Below, in pieces: positions 25,151 through 34,240 of a stretch of DNA of 64,000 nt (its first letter is position 1; each line of letters opens with the position of its first letter). The translations under genes and the position numbers were made by a program. This DNA is from Halothiobacillus sp. (GTDB taxonomy: Bacteria; Pseudomonadota; Gammaproteobacteria; Halothiobacillales; Halothiobacillaceae), in contig JAGDVP010000012.1 in assembly GCA_023255735.1 (NCBI GenBank), positions 169,477 through 233,476 of the forward strand. The letters run 5' to 3'. The notes under the pieces were generated by a model, which was given only the letters and a program-made list of their open reading frames with translations, had not been told where the DNA came from and ran no database searches.

Positions 25151-26392
25151 TTAAACCACGGAACCCAGTTTGAAAATGGGCAGGTACATGGCGATCACCA
25201 AGCCACCGACCACCACCCCGAGGAATGCCATAATCATGGGCTCAAGCAAGCTTGCCATGGCATCGACCATGTTATCGACTTCTTCTTCATACATATCCGC
25301 CACTTTGCCGAGCATGGTGTCTAACGCGCCGGTTTCTTCACCAATGGCAACCATTTGCACCACCATCACGGGGAATAATTTGGATTGCTGCATGGCTACT
25401 TTAAGCGGTGAGCCGGCTGCGATAATGTCGCGCATGTTCATGACGGCATCACTGAACATCGCATTCCCAGTAGAGCCAGCCGTAGGCGGCATGGCTTCAA
25501 CGAGCGGCACCCCGGCTGAAAACATGGTGCTCAACGTACGGGCAAAACGCGCAATGGCGGCTTTTTCGGTGAGCGGGCCGAAAATGGGCATTTTGAGAAT
25601 CATGCGATCCAGAAAATGATTGAACGGATCCGAGCGGCGTTTTACATAAGTAAACAAGAAAATGGCCAAGCCGATGCTGCCAAAGATTAAGTACCAGTAT
25701 TTTTGGAATGCTTCGGAAAGCCCAATCACAAACAAGGTAAAAGCGGGCAAGGTGGCGCCAAAACCATCAAATAGCTCTTTAAATTGCGGAATCACGAAAA
25801 TCAGTAAAATGGCTGTAACCACGAAGGCCACCACCACAACGGCGATCGGGTAGAACAAGGCTTTTTTGATTTTGCCTTTAAGGCTTTCGCTTTTTTCTTT
25901 ATAAACGGCGATGCGGTCGAGCACGAGTTCAAGCGAGCCTGAATCCTCGCCCGCCCGCACGAGGTTAACAAAGAGTTCATCAAAGTATTTGCGGTGTTTA
26001 TCCAGCGCATCGGCGAGGGTTAAGCCGCTTTCCAGATCATTTTTAACCGTGGTAACCAGTTCTTGCATGGCAACTTTTTCAGCACTTTGGGCAATGATGT
26101 CCAAGGCTTGCACAATAGGTAATCCGGCCGTCATCATGGTGGCCAGTTGGCGGGCAAAAACCGAAATATCTTTCGCGTTGATGGTGCCCGTATTGGCAAA
26201 GAGTGGCTTGGGTTTTTTCTTGACGCGGATAACGGTTAGCCCTAGGCGGCGGACTTCCGCGCGCACGACCATCTCGTTAAACGCGCTCATCTCACCTTTA
26301 ACGAGTTTGCCATCCTTGTTTTTTGAGTCGTAGATAAAGACGGTCTTCTCGTCTTTTCTCGATTTTTTATTTGCGCTTGCTGCAACGGCCAT
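25151..26392 (-). CDS. pilC: Type IV pilus inner-membrane platform protein PilC
   Basis: The 413-residue product has two T2SF/GspF domains, each with the FARQLATMMTAGLP- or FARTLSTMFSAGVPLVEAM-type opening, and three long membrane helices (VVVVAFVVTAILLIFVIPQF, YLIFGSIGLAIFLFTY and the C-terminal FLGVVVGGLVIAMYLPIF). GGGAGAA precedes the ATG. It anchors the PilB motor. Confidence 0.96.
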   Translation of the reverse strand: MAVAASANKKSRKDEKTVFIYDSKNKDGKLVKGEMSAFNEMVVRAEVRRLGLTVIRVKKKPKPLFANTGTINAKDISVFARQLATMMTAGLPIVQALDIIAQSAEKVAMQELVTTVKNDLESGLTLADALDKHRKYFDELFVNLVRAGEDSGSLELVLDRIAVYKEKSESLKGKIKKALFYPIAVVVVAFVVTAILLIFVIPQFKELFDGFGATLPAFTLFVIGLSEAFQKYWYLIFGSIGLAIFLFTYVKRRSDPFNHFLDRMILKMPIFGPLTEKAAIARFARTLSTMFSAGVPLVEAMPPTAGSTGNAMFSDAVMNMRDIIAAGSPLKVAMQQSKLFPVMVVQMVAIGEETGALDTMLGKVADMYEEEVDNMVDAMASLLEPMIMAFLGVVVGGLVIAMYLPIFKLGSVV

Positions 26393-26403
26393 GGTGTTCT
26401 CCC

Positions 26404-28098
26404 TTAATCCTTGGTCACCCGATTGAGTTCTTCGAGGCTTGTGAGGCCGGCTTTCACTTTGCGAATGCCGGATTGCCTTAAATCATTAATGCCTTCTTTG
26501 GTTGCCTGTTCGGCTAATTCAAGCGCGTTACCCCCGCGCATAATAATTCGTCCCATTTCTTCTGAAACGGGCATGACTTGATAGATACCCATGCGACCGC
26601 GATAGCCATTGGTGCATTGATCGCAGCCGACGGCTTTAAAAATTTTTAAGCCCGATTGGACATCGATGGGACTAAACCCTTCGCGCAGTAGTTCTTCATC
26701 TGGGATGTGATCGACTTTTTTGCACGCGTTGCACAGCCGCCGTGCCAGACGTTGCGCGATAATTAAATTGACCGATGAGGCAATATTATAGCCCGGCACG
26801 CCCATGTTCATAAGGCGGGTTAAGGTTTGTGGCGCATCATTGGTGTGCAGGGTGGAAAGCACTAGATGGCCGGTTTGGGCGGCTTTAATAGCAATTTCGG
26901 CGGTTTCTAAATCTCGAATCTCGCCTACCATGATCACATCAGGATCCTGTCGTAAAAATGCGCGCAACGCAGTGGCAAACGTGAGACCAACTTTGGCATT
27001 CACATTCACCTGATTAATCCCGGGCACCACGATTTCGGCCGGATCTTCGGCGGTAGAAATGTTGCGATCCATCGTGTTGAGCACATTCAGACCCGTGTAG
27101 AGCGATACGGTTTTACCGGAACCGGTAGGGCCGGTAATGAGAATCATGCCGTAGGGGCGGTTGAGCGCCTTGAGATAAAGCTGTTTTTGATCTTCCTCAT
27201 AGCCCAAAGAATCAATGCCGAGTTGGGCGCTGGTGGGGTCGAGAATACGCAGAACCATCTTCTCACCAAATAGGGTGGGGCAAGAATTCACGCGAAAGTC
27301 GATCGAGCGCCCGGCCGATAATTTAAGTTTAATTCGGCCGTCTTGCGGTATGCGGCGCTCGGAGATGTCCATGCGGCTCATAACTTTAATCCGCGAGACG
27401 ATGCGGTCAGCAAGCTGGCGGGGCGGCGGCGGCACTTCCGTTAAAATGCCATCAATGCGTACGCGGATACGAAACTGCTTTTCATAGGGTTCAATATGAA
27501 TATCGGAGGCTTTGCGGCGAATGGCATCGGTGAGCACTTTGGTGACAAATTTGACGACAATATCGTCTTGGAGTGGATCGTCACTTTTTTCATCGGTGGC
27601 GAAGTTTTCGCCTTCAATTTGAATGTTTGCGAGGTCATCATCGAGATCGGCCATGCCGGCCATGGCATTATTGGCGGCCTCTTCCAGCAGGCGAGCAATT
27701 TTGGTGGCCTCGGCTACCACAACATCAATTGTTAAATTGGTACTAAAGCGGAAATTCTCCAAAATACCCAAATCCGACGGATCGGCCATGGCGACGGTAA
27801 GACGGCGCCCGCGTTTGCGCAAGGGTAGGGCATTGCCATTTTCCAATAGTTTGGCCGGTACGATGGTAATGGGTAAATCAGAGGTGTCGAAAGAATCTAA
27901 ATCAATTTGCGGCAAGCCATAATTTTGCGAGGCAGCGCGGGCAATTTTAATGGCAGACACCCCATTGGCCATGAGCGTTTGCAGCAAGGGTTCTTTGGTA
28001 GTGCGAGATTTTTCAAGAAGCTCCAGCGCACGGTCAGGTTCAATAACTGCCGTTTTAACTAGAGCCTGCAAAAGGCCGGTAATTGCGGGAGGAGTCAT
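26404..28098 (-). CDS. pilB: Type IV pilus assembly ATPase PilB
   Basis: The 564-residue extension motor has an N-terminal MshEN-type domain, then the secretion ATPase core: Walker A GPTGSGKTVSLYTGLN, Asp box STAEDPAEIVVPGINQVNVN, Walker B DPDVIMVGEIRDLETAEIA, His box GHLVLSTLHTNDAPQTLTRL, and a zinc tetracysteine site (CNACKK ... CDQCTNGYRGR). The Asp box reads AEDPAEI where most family members have AEDPVEI. It is the first gene of the pilBCD-coaE operon. Confidence 0.96.
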   Translation of the reverse strand: MTPPAITGLLQALVKTAVIEPDRALELLEKSRTTKEPLLQTLMANGVSAIKIARAASQNYGLPQIDLDSFDTSDLPITIVPAKLLENGNALPLRKRGRRLTVAMADPSDLGILENFRFSTNLTIDVVVAEATKIARLLEEAANNAMAGMADLDDDLANIQIEGENFATDEKSDDPLQDDIVVKFVTKVLTDAIRRKASDIHIEPYEKQFRIRVRIDGILTEVPPPPRQLADRIVSRIKVMSRMDISERRIPQDGRIKLKLSAGRSIDFRVNSCPTLFGEKMVLRILDPTSAQLGIDSLGYEEDQKQLYLKALNRPYGMILITGPTGSGKTVSLYTGLNVLNTMDRNISTAEDPAEIVVPGINQVNVNAKVGLTFATALRAFLRQDPDVIMVGEIRDLETAEIAIKAAQTGHLVLSTLHTNDAPQTLTRLMNMGVPGYNIASSVNLIIAQRLARRLCNACKKVDHIPDEELLREGFSPIDVQSGLKIFKAVGCDQCTNGYRGRMGIYQVMPVSEEMGRIIMRGGNALELAEQATKEGINDLRQSGIRKVKAGLTSLEELNRVTKD

Positions 28099-28176
28099 AG
28101 CGATGGGTAACCATTAATTCCGTTTAAAGGCAAGGGTTGCATACTATAGTTAAACCTTGGGTGGTGCCAGCGTGTT

Positions 28177-28635
28177 TTATGCATCATGGTTTGTACTGAG
28201 CGCGCCGGCGATCCCTTCGAGCGCCGCTAGGCGGGCTTTGAGCTGCCGATTTTCTTCTTTTAGCTGCATAAGATCAGAAACATCGTGTTGCACCCCAATA
28301 AAATAAGTGAGCTGATCGGCCTCGTTAAATATGGGTGTGATGGAGAGTTCATTCCAAAATAAACTACCATCTTTGCGGTAATTTCGCACGGTGACGCGGG
28401 TGGGGCGACCCTCGCGGATAGCAGCTTTAACTTCGGCTAACGCGACTTGATCTCGATCATCGCCCTGAAGAAAGCGGCAGTCTTGATACAAAATTTCATC
28501 GGCAGTGTACCCCGTTAGGTGTTCAAACGCGGCATTGGCGTAAATGAGTATGTTGTCGCCACCTTCTTGTTCAGCAATAACAATGCCATCGTTGGATGAA
28601 TCCACTGCTTTTTGCAGTAATTGGGAATCCAGCAT
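28177..28635 (-). CDS. Short LOV blue-light photoreceptor (PpSB1-LOV-like)
   Basis: The 152-residue product is one LOV domain plus a C-terminal coiled-coil helix (LMQLKEENRQLKARLAALEG), with no output domain. The flavin-binding signature is present: photoactive Cys53 in DCRFLQGDDRD, the NYRKDG and FWNEL asparagines, and GVQ with Gln116. From memory it is very similar along its length, including DEILYQDCRFLQGDDRDQ, to Pseudomonas putida PpSB1-LOV, which also has Cys53. The ATG at 28635 is preceded by AGGTGGG; a TTG one codon upstream is less likely. It lies 118 bp downstream of the LitR-like gene. A short palindrome ATAC-CA-GTAT lies at 28680-28689. Confidence 0.92.
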   Translation of the reverse strand: MLDSQLLQKAVDSSNDGIVIAEQEGGDNILIYANAAFEHLTGYTADEILYQDCRFLQGDDRDQVALAEVKAAIREGRPTRVTVRNYRKDGSLFWNELSITPIFNEADQLTYFIGVQHDVSDLMQLKEENRQLKARLAALEGIAGALSTNHDA

Positions 28636-28753
28636 CAAATGCCCACCTTAAAAACGCGTTATGAATATCGCACAGAATCATACCAGTATCCGTGCTGGGT
28701 TTGAGGGGTCTTAGCTGTTCATTTTGGGGATAAAAAAATCAAAAAATGTGGCA

Positions 28754-29821
28754 TTAGGCTAATTTTTTGCGTAAATAATGTTGGCAATGGCTCACATCCC
28801 CTTGGCATACCCCTGAGGCGGTGAGGTTTACGGGGTGTTCATCGGGTAAGAGTTGACACCAATGCAGCTCGGTGGTGCCCGAGAGTCGCCCGCTGGGTGG
28901 CGCGGCGGTGGTATCGGCGGGGTTAAGTAGCCGTATCCAGTGACGTGCTTGCCATCGATTGCAAAGCCGGGCACGCTGGGCTTGGGATAGGGTGGGTGGC
29001 AGGATTTTTACATTGAATGAAGAGGCTAGGCTCATAATAAGCCAGAATTCTTTAGCTATAATCGGGCGGTCAGTTTCCCAGGTATCAACCAGCGTGAGCG
29101 GGTGTTGGCTATCGGGTGTGTGTGCGTTTTGAAATAGCCACCACTCAAGGCGGCTGCGCACATACTGGCTATACCAATGCAGGCCTAAGTCTCGATCTGG
29201 CCACGCCTCGCGCTGTTCAAGCTCGTGCAATCCTTCAATTAAAATGGCGCGCAGCACGACCTCGGTAGGCAGCCAAATTAACGCATGATGTTCCACTGCT
29301 TTGAGTGCTATTGCATCGAGGTGCAGCACGGCAGTTTTCACTCGTTCGAGAAGGTCATTCACTTGGCCGAGGCTTTGTGGGCTTGGTTCAAACAAAGCAG
29401 GTTGGCTGCATTGTTCAGCCAAGGCGGCCTTAGGCTTGGGCGGTTGTAGGAAGTCAGGCTCAGGGGGGCTGGGTGTTTGTTGGGCTTCACGTTCAAGCAA
29501 TACGGCAATTTGCGAAAATCCCATGCCTTGGGCTGACATAGACTTAACCCGTTGAATTTTTTGAATATCTTCTGGGCTGTATAATCGGTGGCCGGAGGGT
29601 GTGCGGATGGGGCAAATCAGTTGATAGCGCCGCTCCCAAGCGCGCAGCGTTATGGGGTTGATTCCGGTGAGATGCGCCACCGCACGGATGGGAAACAGCC
29701 CGTCCTCTTGCCGAACGCATTCATCTAGCTCGTGCTGATCGTCTTTGAAATCAATCGGTTGATCGGTTTCAAGGCTGCGTGCTGCTGCGGGCTGTACGTG
29801 ATGCAAAGCGGGATCGTTCAT
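28754..29821 (-). CDS. LitR/CarH-like MerR-family regulator, apparently without B12 ligands
   Basis: The 355-residue product has an N-terminal MerR helix-turn-helix (residues about 43-110: FPIRAVAHLTGINPITLRAWERRYQLI and TPSGHRLYSPEDIQKI), a Pro-rich linker, then a helical bundle and a Rossmann-like end resembling the CarH/LitR B12-binding module. The B12-ligand features are missing: the region aligned to the CarH Glu-His pair reads HWYSQYVRSRL, and no DxHxxG is present. That matches 'class II' LitR proteins, which use a short LOV partner. It is divergent from an SDR gene with an 11-bp repeat between them. Confidence 0.82.
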   Translation of the reverse strand: MNDPALHHVQPAAARSLETDQPIDFKDDQHELDECVRQEDGLFPIRAVAHLTGINPITLRAWERRYQLICPIRTPSGHRLYSPEDIQKIQRVKSMSAQGMGFSQIAVLLEREAQQTPSPPEPDFLQPPKPKAALAEQCSQPALFEPSPQSLGQVNDLLERVKTAVLHLDAIALKAVEHHALIWLPTEVVLRAILIEGLHELEQREAWPDRDLGLHWYSQYVRSRLEWWLFQNAHTPDSQHPLTLVDTWETDRPIIAKEFWLIMSLASSFNVKILPPTLSQAQRARLCNRWQARHWIRLLNPADTTAAPPSGRLSGTTELHWCQLLPDEHPVNLTASGVCQGDVSHCQHYLRKKLA

Positions 29822-29846
29822 GCCGGTCTCATGGGGATAGGTTTGG

Positions 29847-29879
29847 TGTATAACTTTTGTATCGAAATTGTAGCGGGCT
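29847..29879. promoter_or_regulatory. Predicted LitR operator: three 11-bp direct repeats
   Basis: Units start at 29847, 29858 and 29869: TGTATAACTTT, TGTATCGAAAT, TGTAGCGGGCT. TGTA is exact in all three and the period is exactly 11 bp. The first unit matches the 18829 operator unit TGTATAGCTTA at 9 of 11 positions. The site lies 25 bp upstream of the LitR-like start and 90 bp upstream of the divergent SDR start, so it could control both. Confidence 0.65.
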
Positions 29880-29969
29880 TTGGGCGATTAACAAGCGCTG
29901 TTTGGGGTTTAAGGTATAGCGGCCGGAGAATCGGCTATGCTCAAAATAAGCCATTAAGGAGTGAGCGTT

Positions 29970-30818
29970 ATGTCTAATAATTCGGGAATTAATCTGGATG
30001 AGCCGCAAGCCGGCTCGCCAAACCCTGCGCTCTTTGACGCATTGCAAGTGGCGCGCATGGGCACAACTGCGTCTCCCCGGGTGACATGGATTGTGGGTGC
30101 CAGCAGCGGTATTGGCCGGGCATTGGCCGATGAGCTGGTGTTGCGGGGCGATGCGGTTGTGGTTTCGGCGCGCAGCATGGCGCCATTGCTTGAGCAGGCA
30201 GTCATCCAGCCGCAACGCATCATGCCGATTGCGGTTGATGTGACCGATTTGGCGAGTTTAGAGCGTGCGCTAACCCAAATTTTAATGCATTGGGGGCGGG
30301 TGGACCGCGTGATTTTAAATGCGGCTGATTATGCGCCCATGAGTTTGGCAGAATTTAATCCTGACGTGTTTGAGCGCTTAATGCGGATTAATTTTATGGG
30401 GGTTATTTATGGCATTGAAGCAGTGCGGGGCTATTTTTTAGCGCGCGGTGCGGGGCAAATAATTATTACGGCCAGCGTGGCCGGCTACCGGGGGCTGCCT
30501 TATGCGGCGCCTTATGGCGCAACTAAGGCGGCGCTCATTAACATGGTTGAATCTCTGGCGCCTGAATTTGCTGCTTTAGGGGTTCGGTTGCGCGTGATTA
30601 ACCCAGGCTTTGTACGCACGTCGCTTACCGCTAAAAACACGTTTACCATGCCGGGTATCATTGAGCCGGCGCAGGCAGCTTTGCACATTGCGCGTCAATT
30701 AGAGGGCAATCGGTTTGAGATATTGGTGCCGCGTGGTTTTGGTTGGCTGATGAAGCTTATTCGTGTTTTGCCTTATCCCATTTTTTTTGCCTTAACGCGA
30801 CGGATGTTGAAAAAATGA
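29970..30818 (+). CDS. Short-chain dehydrogenase/reductase
   Basis: The 282-residue product has a cofactor motif VGASSGIGRALADEL and the catalytic YxxxK as YGATKAALIN, with an upstream TASVAG serine. About 35 extra residues precede the Rossmann fold. AAGGAG lies 9 bases before the ATG at 29970; the GTG at 29961 directly abuts it and is rejected. The C-terminal helix LMKLIRVLPYPIFFALTRRML is hydrophobic and may be membrane-associated. It is coupled to the next gene by an ATGA overlap. Confidence 0.88.
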   Translation: MSNNSGINLDEPQAGSPNPALFDALQVARMGTTASPRVTWIVGASSGIGRALADELVLRGDAVVVSARSMAPLLEQAVIQPQRIMPIAVDVTDLASLERALTQILMHWGRVDRVILNAADYAPMSLAEFNPDVFERLMRINFMGVIYGIEAVRGYFLARGAGQIIITASVAGYRGLPYAAPYGATKAALINMVESLAPEFAALGVRLRVINPGFVRTSLTAKNTFTMPGIIEPAQAALHIARQLEGNRFEILVPRGFGWLMKLIRVLPYPIFFALTRRMLKK

Positions 30819-31291
30819 CGAACCCAGCGGCGCAAAGCCCCATTTTAGCGACGGCAATTGAGCGGTTCGTGCACGTGATGAGCACCCTGAATGCCGATAA
30901 TGTATCTGAGTTGAAATGGCTGTTTACCGAATCGGCGCGATTCAAAGATCCCTTTAATGATGTGGTAGGCCGTGCGGCGATTGAGCGGGTTTTTACCCAT
31001 GGTTTGAAACAATGCCCCGCGTTGCGCTTCGTGGTGGATGAAATTGCGCCCGTGACCCCCAGCAACCCATCGGCTGGCGTGGTGTTTTTTTATTGGCGGT
31101 TTCTCTGTGGTGGCCTTAACGCTGCGCCCGAGGCGCTCTACATTACCGGCGTGAGCCGGGTGGTATTCGATGCCGATGGGCTGGTGTGCGAGCATATCGA
31201 TTTTTGGGATCCGGCCGAGCAGTTATATAGCCGTGTGCCCGTGCTTAACGGGTTGATGGGGTGGATTCGCCGGCGATTATCGGCGCGGTGA
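30815..31291 (+). CDS. NTF2/SnoaL-like protein
   Basis: The 158-residue product has a nuclear-transport-factor-2-like fold pattern: a first helix (AIERFVHVMSTL), the strand ARFKDPFNDVVG with the RAAIERVFTHGL helix, and a late VCEHIDFWDPAEQLYSRVPVL segment. Its ATG overlaps the SDR stop (ATGA). In gammaproteobacteria this SDR-NTF2 pair often accompanies photolyase, DUF1365 and Cfa-type genes. The function is unknown. A longer frame from 30743 overlaps the SDR and is rejected. Confidence 0.8.
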   Translation: MTNPAAQSPILATAIERFVHVMSTLNADNVSELKWLFTESARFKDPFNDVVGRAAIERVFTHGLKQCPALRFVVDEIAPVTPSNPSAGVVFFYWRFLCGGLNAAPEALYITGVSRVVFDADGLVCEHIDFWDPAEQLYSRVPVLNGLMGWIRRRLSAR

Positions 31292-31541
31292 TGGGTTAAC
31301 GTGCTTGACCAATTTTGATGCAGCGGCTATTTTTACGCCACTATGTTGATTATTGCTTGCTCACCAAAGTGTTTTTTTGCACTGAACAGTTCTGTTCGGG
31401 CGTGTTTGGGTGCGCGTTGCAGCCTGCGTCGACTGCCGCTGCGCGGCAAATAATTCTTGCCTGACGAGGCTAAACGTCGCCTATAAAATCCCCAAAAATT
31501 CGATATCGACAGCGTGATAAACCGCTTGTTGTGGAGTCAGC

Positions 31542-33101
31542 ATGATGAATCAGTCAGCACAAATCCCTAACTTAATTATTTTTGATACCACCTTGCGGGA
31601 TGGCGAGCAAAGCCCGGGCGCCGCCATGACCCGCGATGATAAGTTGCGTATTGCGCGCCAATTAGAGCGCTTGGGCGTTGATGTCATCGAAGCGGGCTTT
31701 GCCGCCGCGAGTGATGGCGATTTCGCTGCCATTCGGGCGATTAGTGAAACCATTGAAAACAGCACGATTTGCTCGCTTGCACGCGCCAATGAGCGCGATG
31801 TCCGTCGAGCGGGCGAGGCAATTGCGCCGGCTCCGCGCAAGCGTATTCACACGTTTATTGCGACCAGCCCCATCCATATGGAAAAAAAGCTCCGCATGAC
31901 CCCCGATGAAGTGGTCGAGCATGCGGTGCGGGCTGTGAAATTGGCGCGCACCTACACCGATGATGTAGAGTTTTCAGCCGAAGATGCCGTGCGCTCCGAG
32001 ATGGATTTTTTGGTGCGGGTGTTTGAAGCCGCCATCGAAGCCGGCGCCACCACCTTGAATGTGCCAGATACGGTCGGTTATGCCACGCCCGCCGAGTGGG
32101 GCGCGCGTATGAGTGAGTTAATTGCCCGCACGCGCGGCGGCAATCAGGTGATTTGGTCTACTCATTGCCACAACGATTTGGGCATGGCGGTTGCCAACTC
32201 GCTTTCGGCGGTATTGGCTGGCGCACGGCAAGTGGAGTGCACCATTAATGGCTTAGGGGAGCGGGCGGGCAATGCCGCGCTTGAAGAGGTGGTGATGGCC
32301 GTGCGCACCCGCCGCGATGTATTTAAGTTAGATACCCGAATTGACGCGACTCAAATTGTGCCCACTTCTAAATTAGTTTCCACCATCACAGGTTATCCCG
32401 TGCAGCCGAATAAGGCGATTGTGGGTGCTAACGCCTTCGCGCATGAATCGGGTATTCACCAAGATGGCGTGCTCAAGCACCGCGAAACCTACGAGATTAT
32501 GCGGGCAGAAGATGTGGGTTGGAGTACGAATAAATTATCACTTGGTAAATTATCGGGTCGTAATGCGTTCCGTTCGCGCTTGGTTGAACTCGGCATTGAG
32601 CTTGCCAGTGAAGAGGTGTTAAACGATGCGTTTCGTCGCTTTAAGGATTTAGCCGATAAAAAGCGTGAAATTTTTGATGAAGACATTCAAGCCTTGGTCT
32701 CTGAAGTGCACGAGGATCAGATCGAACGGCTTAAATTGGTATCGCTTAAAGTCTGCTCTGAGACCGGCGAGGTGCCGAGCGCGCACTTGGTTATTGCCCT
32801 TGATGGGGTGGAGAAATCGGCCACCGCGCAGGGGGCAGGCCCCGTTGATGCTGCGTTTGTTTGCATTGAATCGATGATGCAATCCAATGCAACCTTGCAA
32901 CTGTATTCGGTGAACAACATTACCAGCGGCACCGATGCGCAGGGCGAGGTGAATGTTCGCTTAGAACGTGCCGGGCGGATTGTAACCGGGCAAGGCGCTG
33001 ATACCGATATTGTGGTGGCCTCGGCTAAAGCGTATCTCAATGCGTTAGATCGGTTGCACAAACCGGCCGAACGCGCGCACCCTCAAATGGGGGATGTGTG
33101 A
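31542..33101 (+). CDS. leuA: 2-Isopropylmalate synthase
   Basis: The 519-residue product commits carbon to leucine. The catalytic HMGL-like domain opens with [18 protein letters not shown], followed by the metal-binding [16 protein letters not shown] and the [14 protein letters not shown] loop; the C-terminal regulatory LeuA dimer domain is complete. GTGGAGTCAGC precedes tandem ATGs. The 250-bp gap upstream contains a small palindrome but no recognisable leucine attenuator peptide. Confidence 0.97.
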   Translation: MMNQSAQIPNLIIFDTTLRDGEQSPGAAMTRDDKLRIARQLERLGVDVIEAGFAAASDGDFAAIRAISETIENSTICSLARANERDVRRAGEAIAPAPRKRIHTFIATSPIHMEKKLRMTPDEVVEHAVRAVKLARTYTDDVEFSAEDAVRSEMDFLVRVFEAAIEAGATTLNVPDTVGYATPAEWGARMSELIARTRGGNQVIWSTHCHNDLGMAVANSLSAVLAGARQVECTINGLGERAGNAALEEVVMAVRTRRDVFKLDTRIDATQIVPTSKLVSTITGYPVQPNKAIVGANAFAHESGIHQDGVLKHRETYEIMRAEDVGWSTNKLSLGKLSGRNAFRSRLVELGIELASEEVLNDAFRRFKDLADKKREIFDEDIQALVSEVHEDQIERLKLVSLKVCSETGEVPSAHLVIALDGVEKSATAQGAGPVDAAFVCIESMMQSNATLQLYSVNNITSGTDAQGEVNVRLERAGRIVTGQGADTDIVVASAKAYLNALDRLHKPAERAHPQMGDV

Positions 33102-33141
33102 TCGCCGCCTTGCGTTCGGCGAGCTTTGGTGGCTTGGTGTT

Positions 33142-33654
33142 ATGGCCGAAAAGCTGAGCCGCGCCGCTGCGCTCGCGTGGCTGGGGATTGAGCCGTGGTT
33201 TGTGCGCAAACCCAAGGGACTGCCTGGGTTTAAACCCGCAGCGGTCGCACAGCCGCTATCAGCCCATGCCCGCGCTCTGGTTGCTGAACCTGCGCGCTCT
33301 TCGGCCTTTGAAGTATCCGCCGAGCCGCAGGGTTTTTCGGCTGAACACCGGTCGGCAAGTGCTTCAAGTTCCGACCCGTCTTTTGGTGTTGCCTCAAGGA
33401 TAGACCCCGCCCCACCCGCGCCCGCAATCCGCGAGATTGCGGTTTTTGCCGCGCCCGATGCGGGTGATGATGCCTTATGGCGGAATATTCAGCGCTGTAT
33501 TTCTCCTCAAGATCGCGTGTTGCAAAGTCCTGCTGCCAGCGCGGCAGAAGCGCGTATTCAAATAAATGCGCAGGCATGGTCGCTTAAAACGCTGAGAGAA
33601 AATGCCGCCGAGAAAAAACGACTATGGCGGTTTCTGGTCGGAATTGACATATGA
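33142..33654 (+). CDS. Probable DNA polymerase III psi subunit (divergent HolD)
   Basis: I infer HolD from position directly before rimI, as in E. coli, and from local similarity: LAWLGIEPWFVRKPKGLPG near the start, ALWRNIQRCISPQDRVLQ in the middle and SLKTLRENAAEKKRLWRFL at the end resemble the matching parts of HolD. At 170 residues it is longer than the usual 135-140, because of an Ala/Ser-rich insert (residues about 40-95). The start MAEKLSRA is chosen; the frame is open back to 33094, overlapping leuA. It overlaps rimI by ATGA. Confidence 0.55.
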   Translation: MAEKLSRAAALAWLGIEPWFVRKPKGLPGFKPAAVAQPLSAHARALVAEPARSSAFEVSAEPQGFSAEHRSASASSSDPSFGVASRIDPAPPAPAIREIAVFAAPDAGDDALWRNIQRCISPQDRVLQSPAASAAEARIQINAQAWSLKTLRENAAEKKRLWRFLVGIDI

Positions 33655-34142
33655 GTGAAGTGCATCAACCGCGATGGGCAGAATCCACCCCACGGGGGGA
33701 ATCGATCAGTATTTTAGGGCTGGATGAAGAAGACTTGCCCGCCATTTTGCACATTGAGCACCGCGCCCATTTGTACCCGTGGTCTCATCGAGTGTTTTGC
33801 GATTGCATCCGTTCGGGTTATTTGCTGGATGGCGCCTTTGATGGGCAAAATTTACTCGGGTTTAGTGTTGTCATGCCGATCCTCAATGAGTGGCATGTGT
33901 TGAATTTATGCGTTGATCCGCCGCAGCAGCGTCAAGGGGTGGGGCGGGCTTTGCTGCGGTTTATGATTGAACAAGCGCGTCAATCGAAAATTCAAAGCTT
34001 ATGGCTGGAGGTGCGGGAGAGCAACACGCCTGCCCGAGCGCTGTATGCCGCTCATGGTTTTGCCAAGGTGGGATTGCGCAAGGCTTATTACCCCGCCAAA
34101 AGCGGCCGTGAAGATGCGCTAGTGCTTTGCTGCGAACTTTAA
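33651..34142 (+). CDS. rimI: Ribosomal-protein-alanine N-acetyltransferase
   Basis: The 163-residue GNAT protein has the acetyl-CoA motif VDPPQQRQGVGRALLRFMIEQA and the RimI-typical EVRESNTPARALYAAHGF, followed by KAYYPAKSGREDALVL. It acetylates the N-terminus of ribosomal protein S18. Its ATG overlaps the stop of the holD-like gene (ATGA). Confidence 0.92.
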   Translation: MSEVHQPRWAESTPRGESISILGLDEEDLPAILHIEHRAHLYPWSHRVFCDCIRSGYLLDGAFDGQNLLGFSVVMPILNEWHVLNLCVDPPQQRQGVGRALLRFMIEQARQSKIQSLWLEVRESNTPARALYAAHGFAKVGLRKAYYPAKSGREDALVLCCEL

Positions 34143-34240
34143 CCCCCATCTCGGCTCTTAATCACGGTCTGATTGATTTGTTGCAGCCCAACAGACGCTT
34201 TGAATTTCAATGGCATTTTGCTTATTTCTGGGATAACACG

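Noticed and set aside
28680-28689. Palindrome ATAC-CA-GTAT as a third LitR operator before the LOV gene
   Set aside because: It shares TAC/GTA bases with the operators but is an inverted repeat, not 11-bp direct repeats, so it does not fit the pattern.
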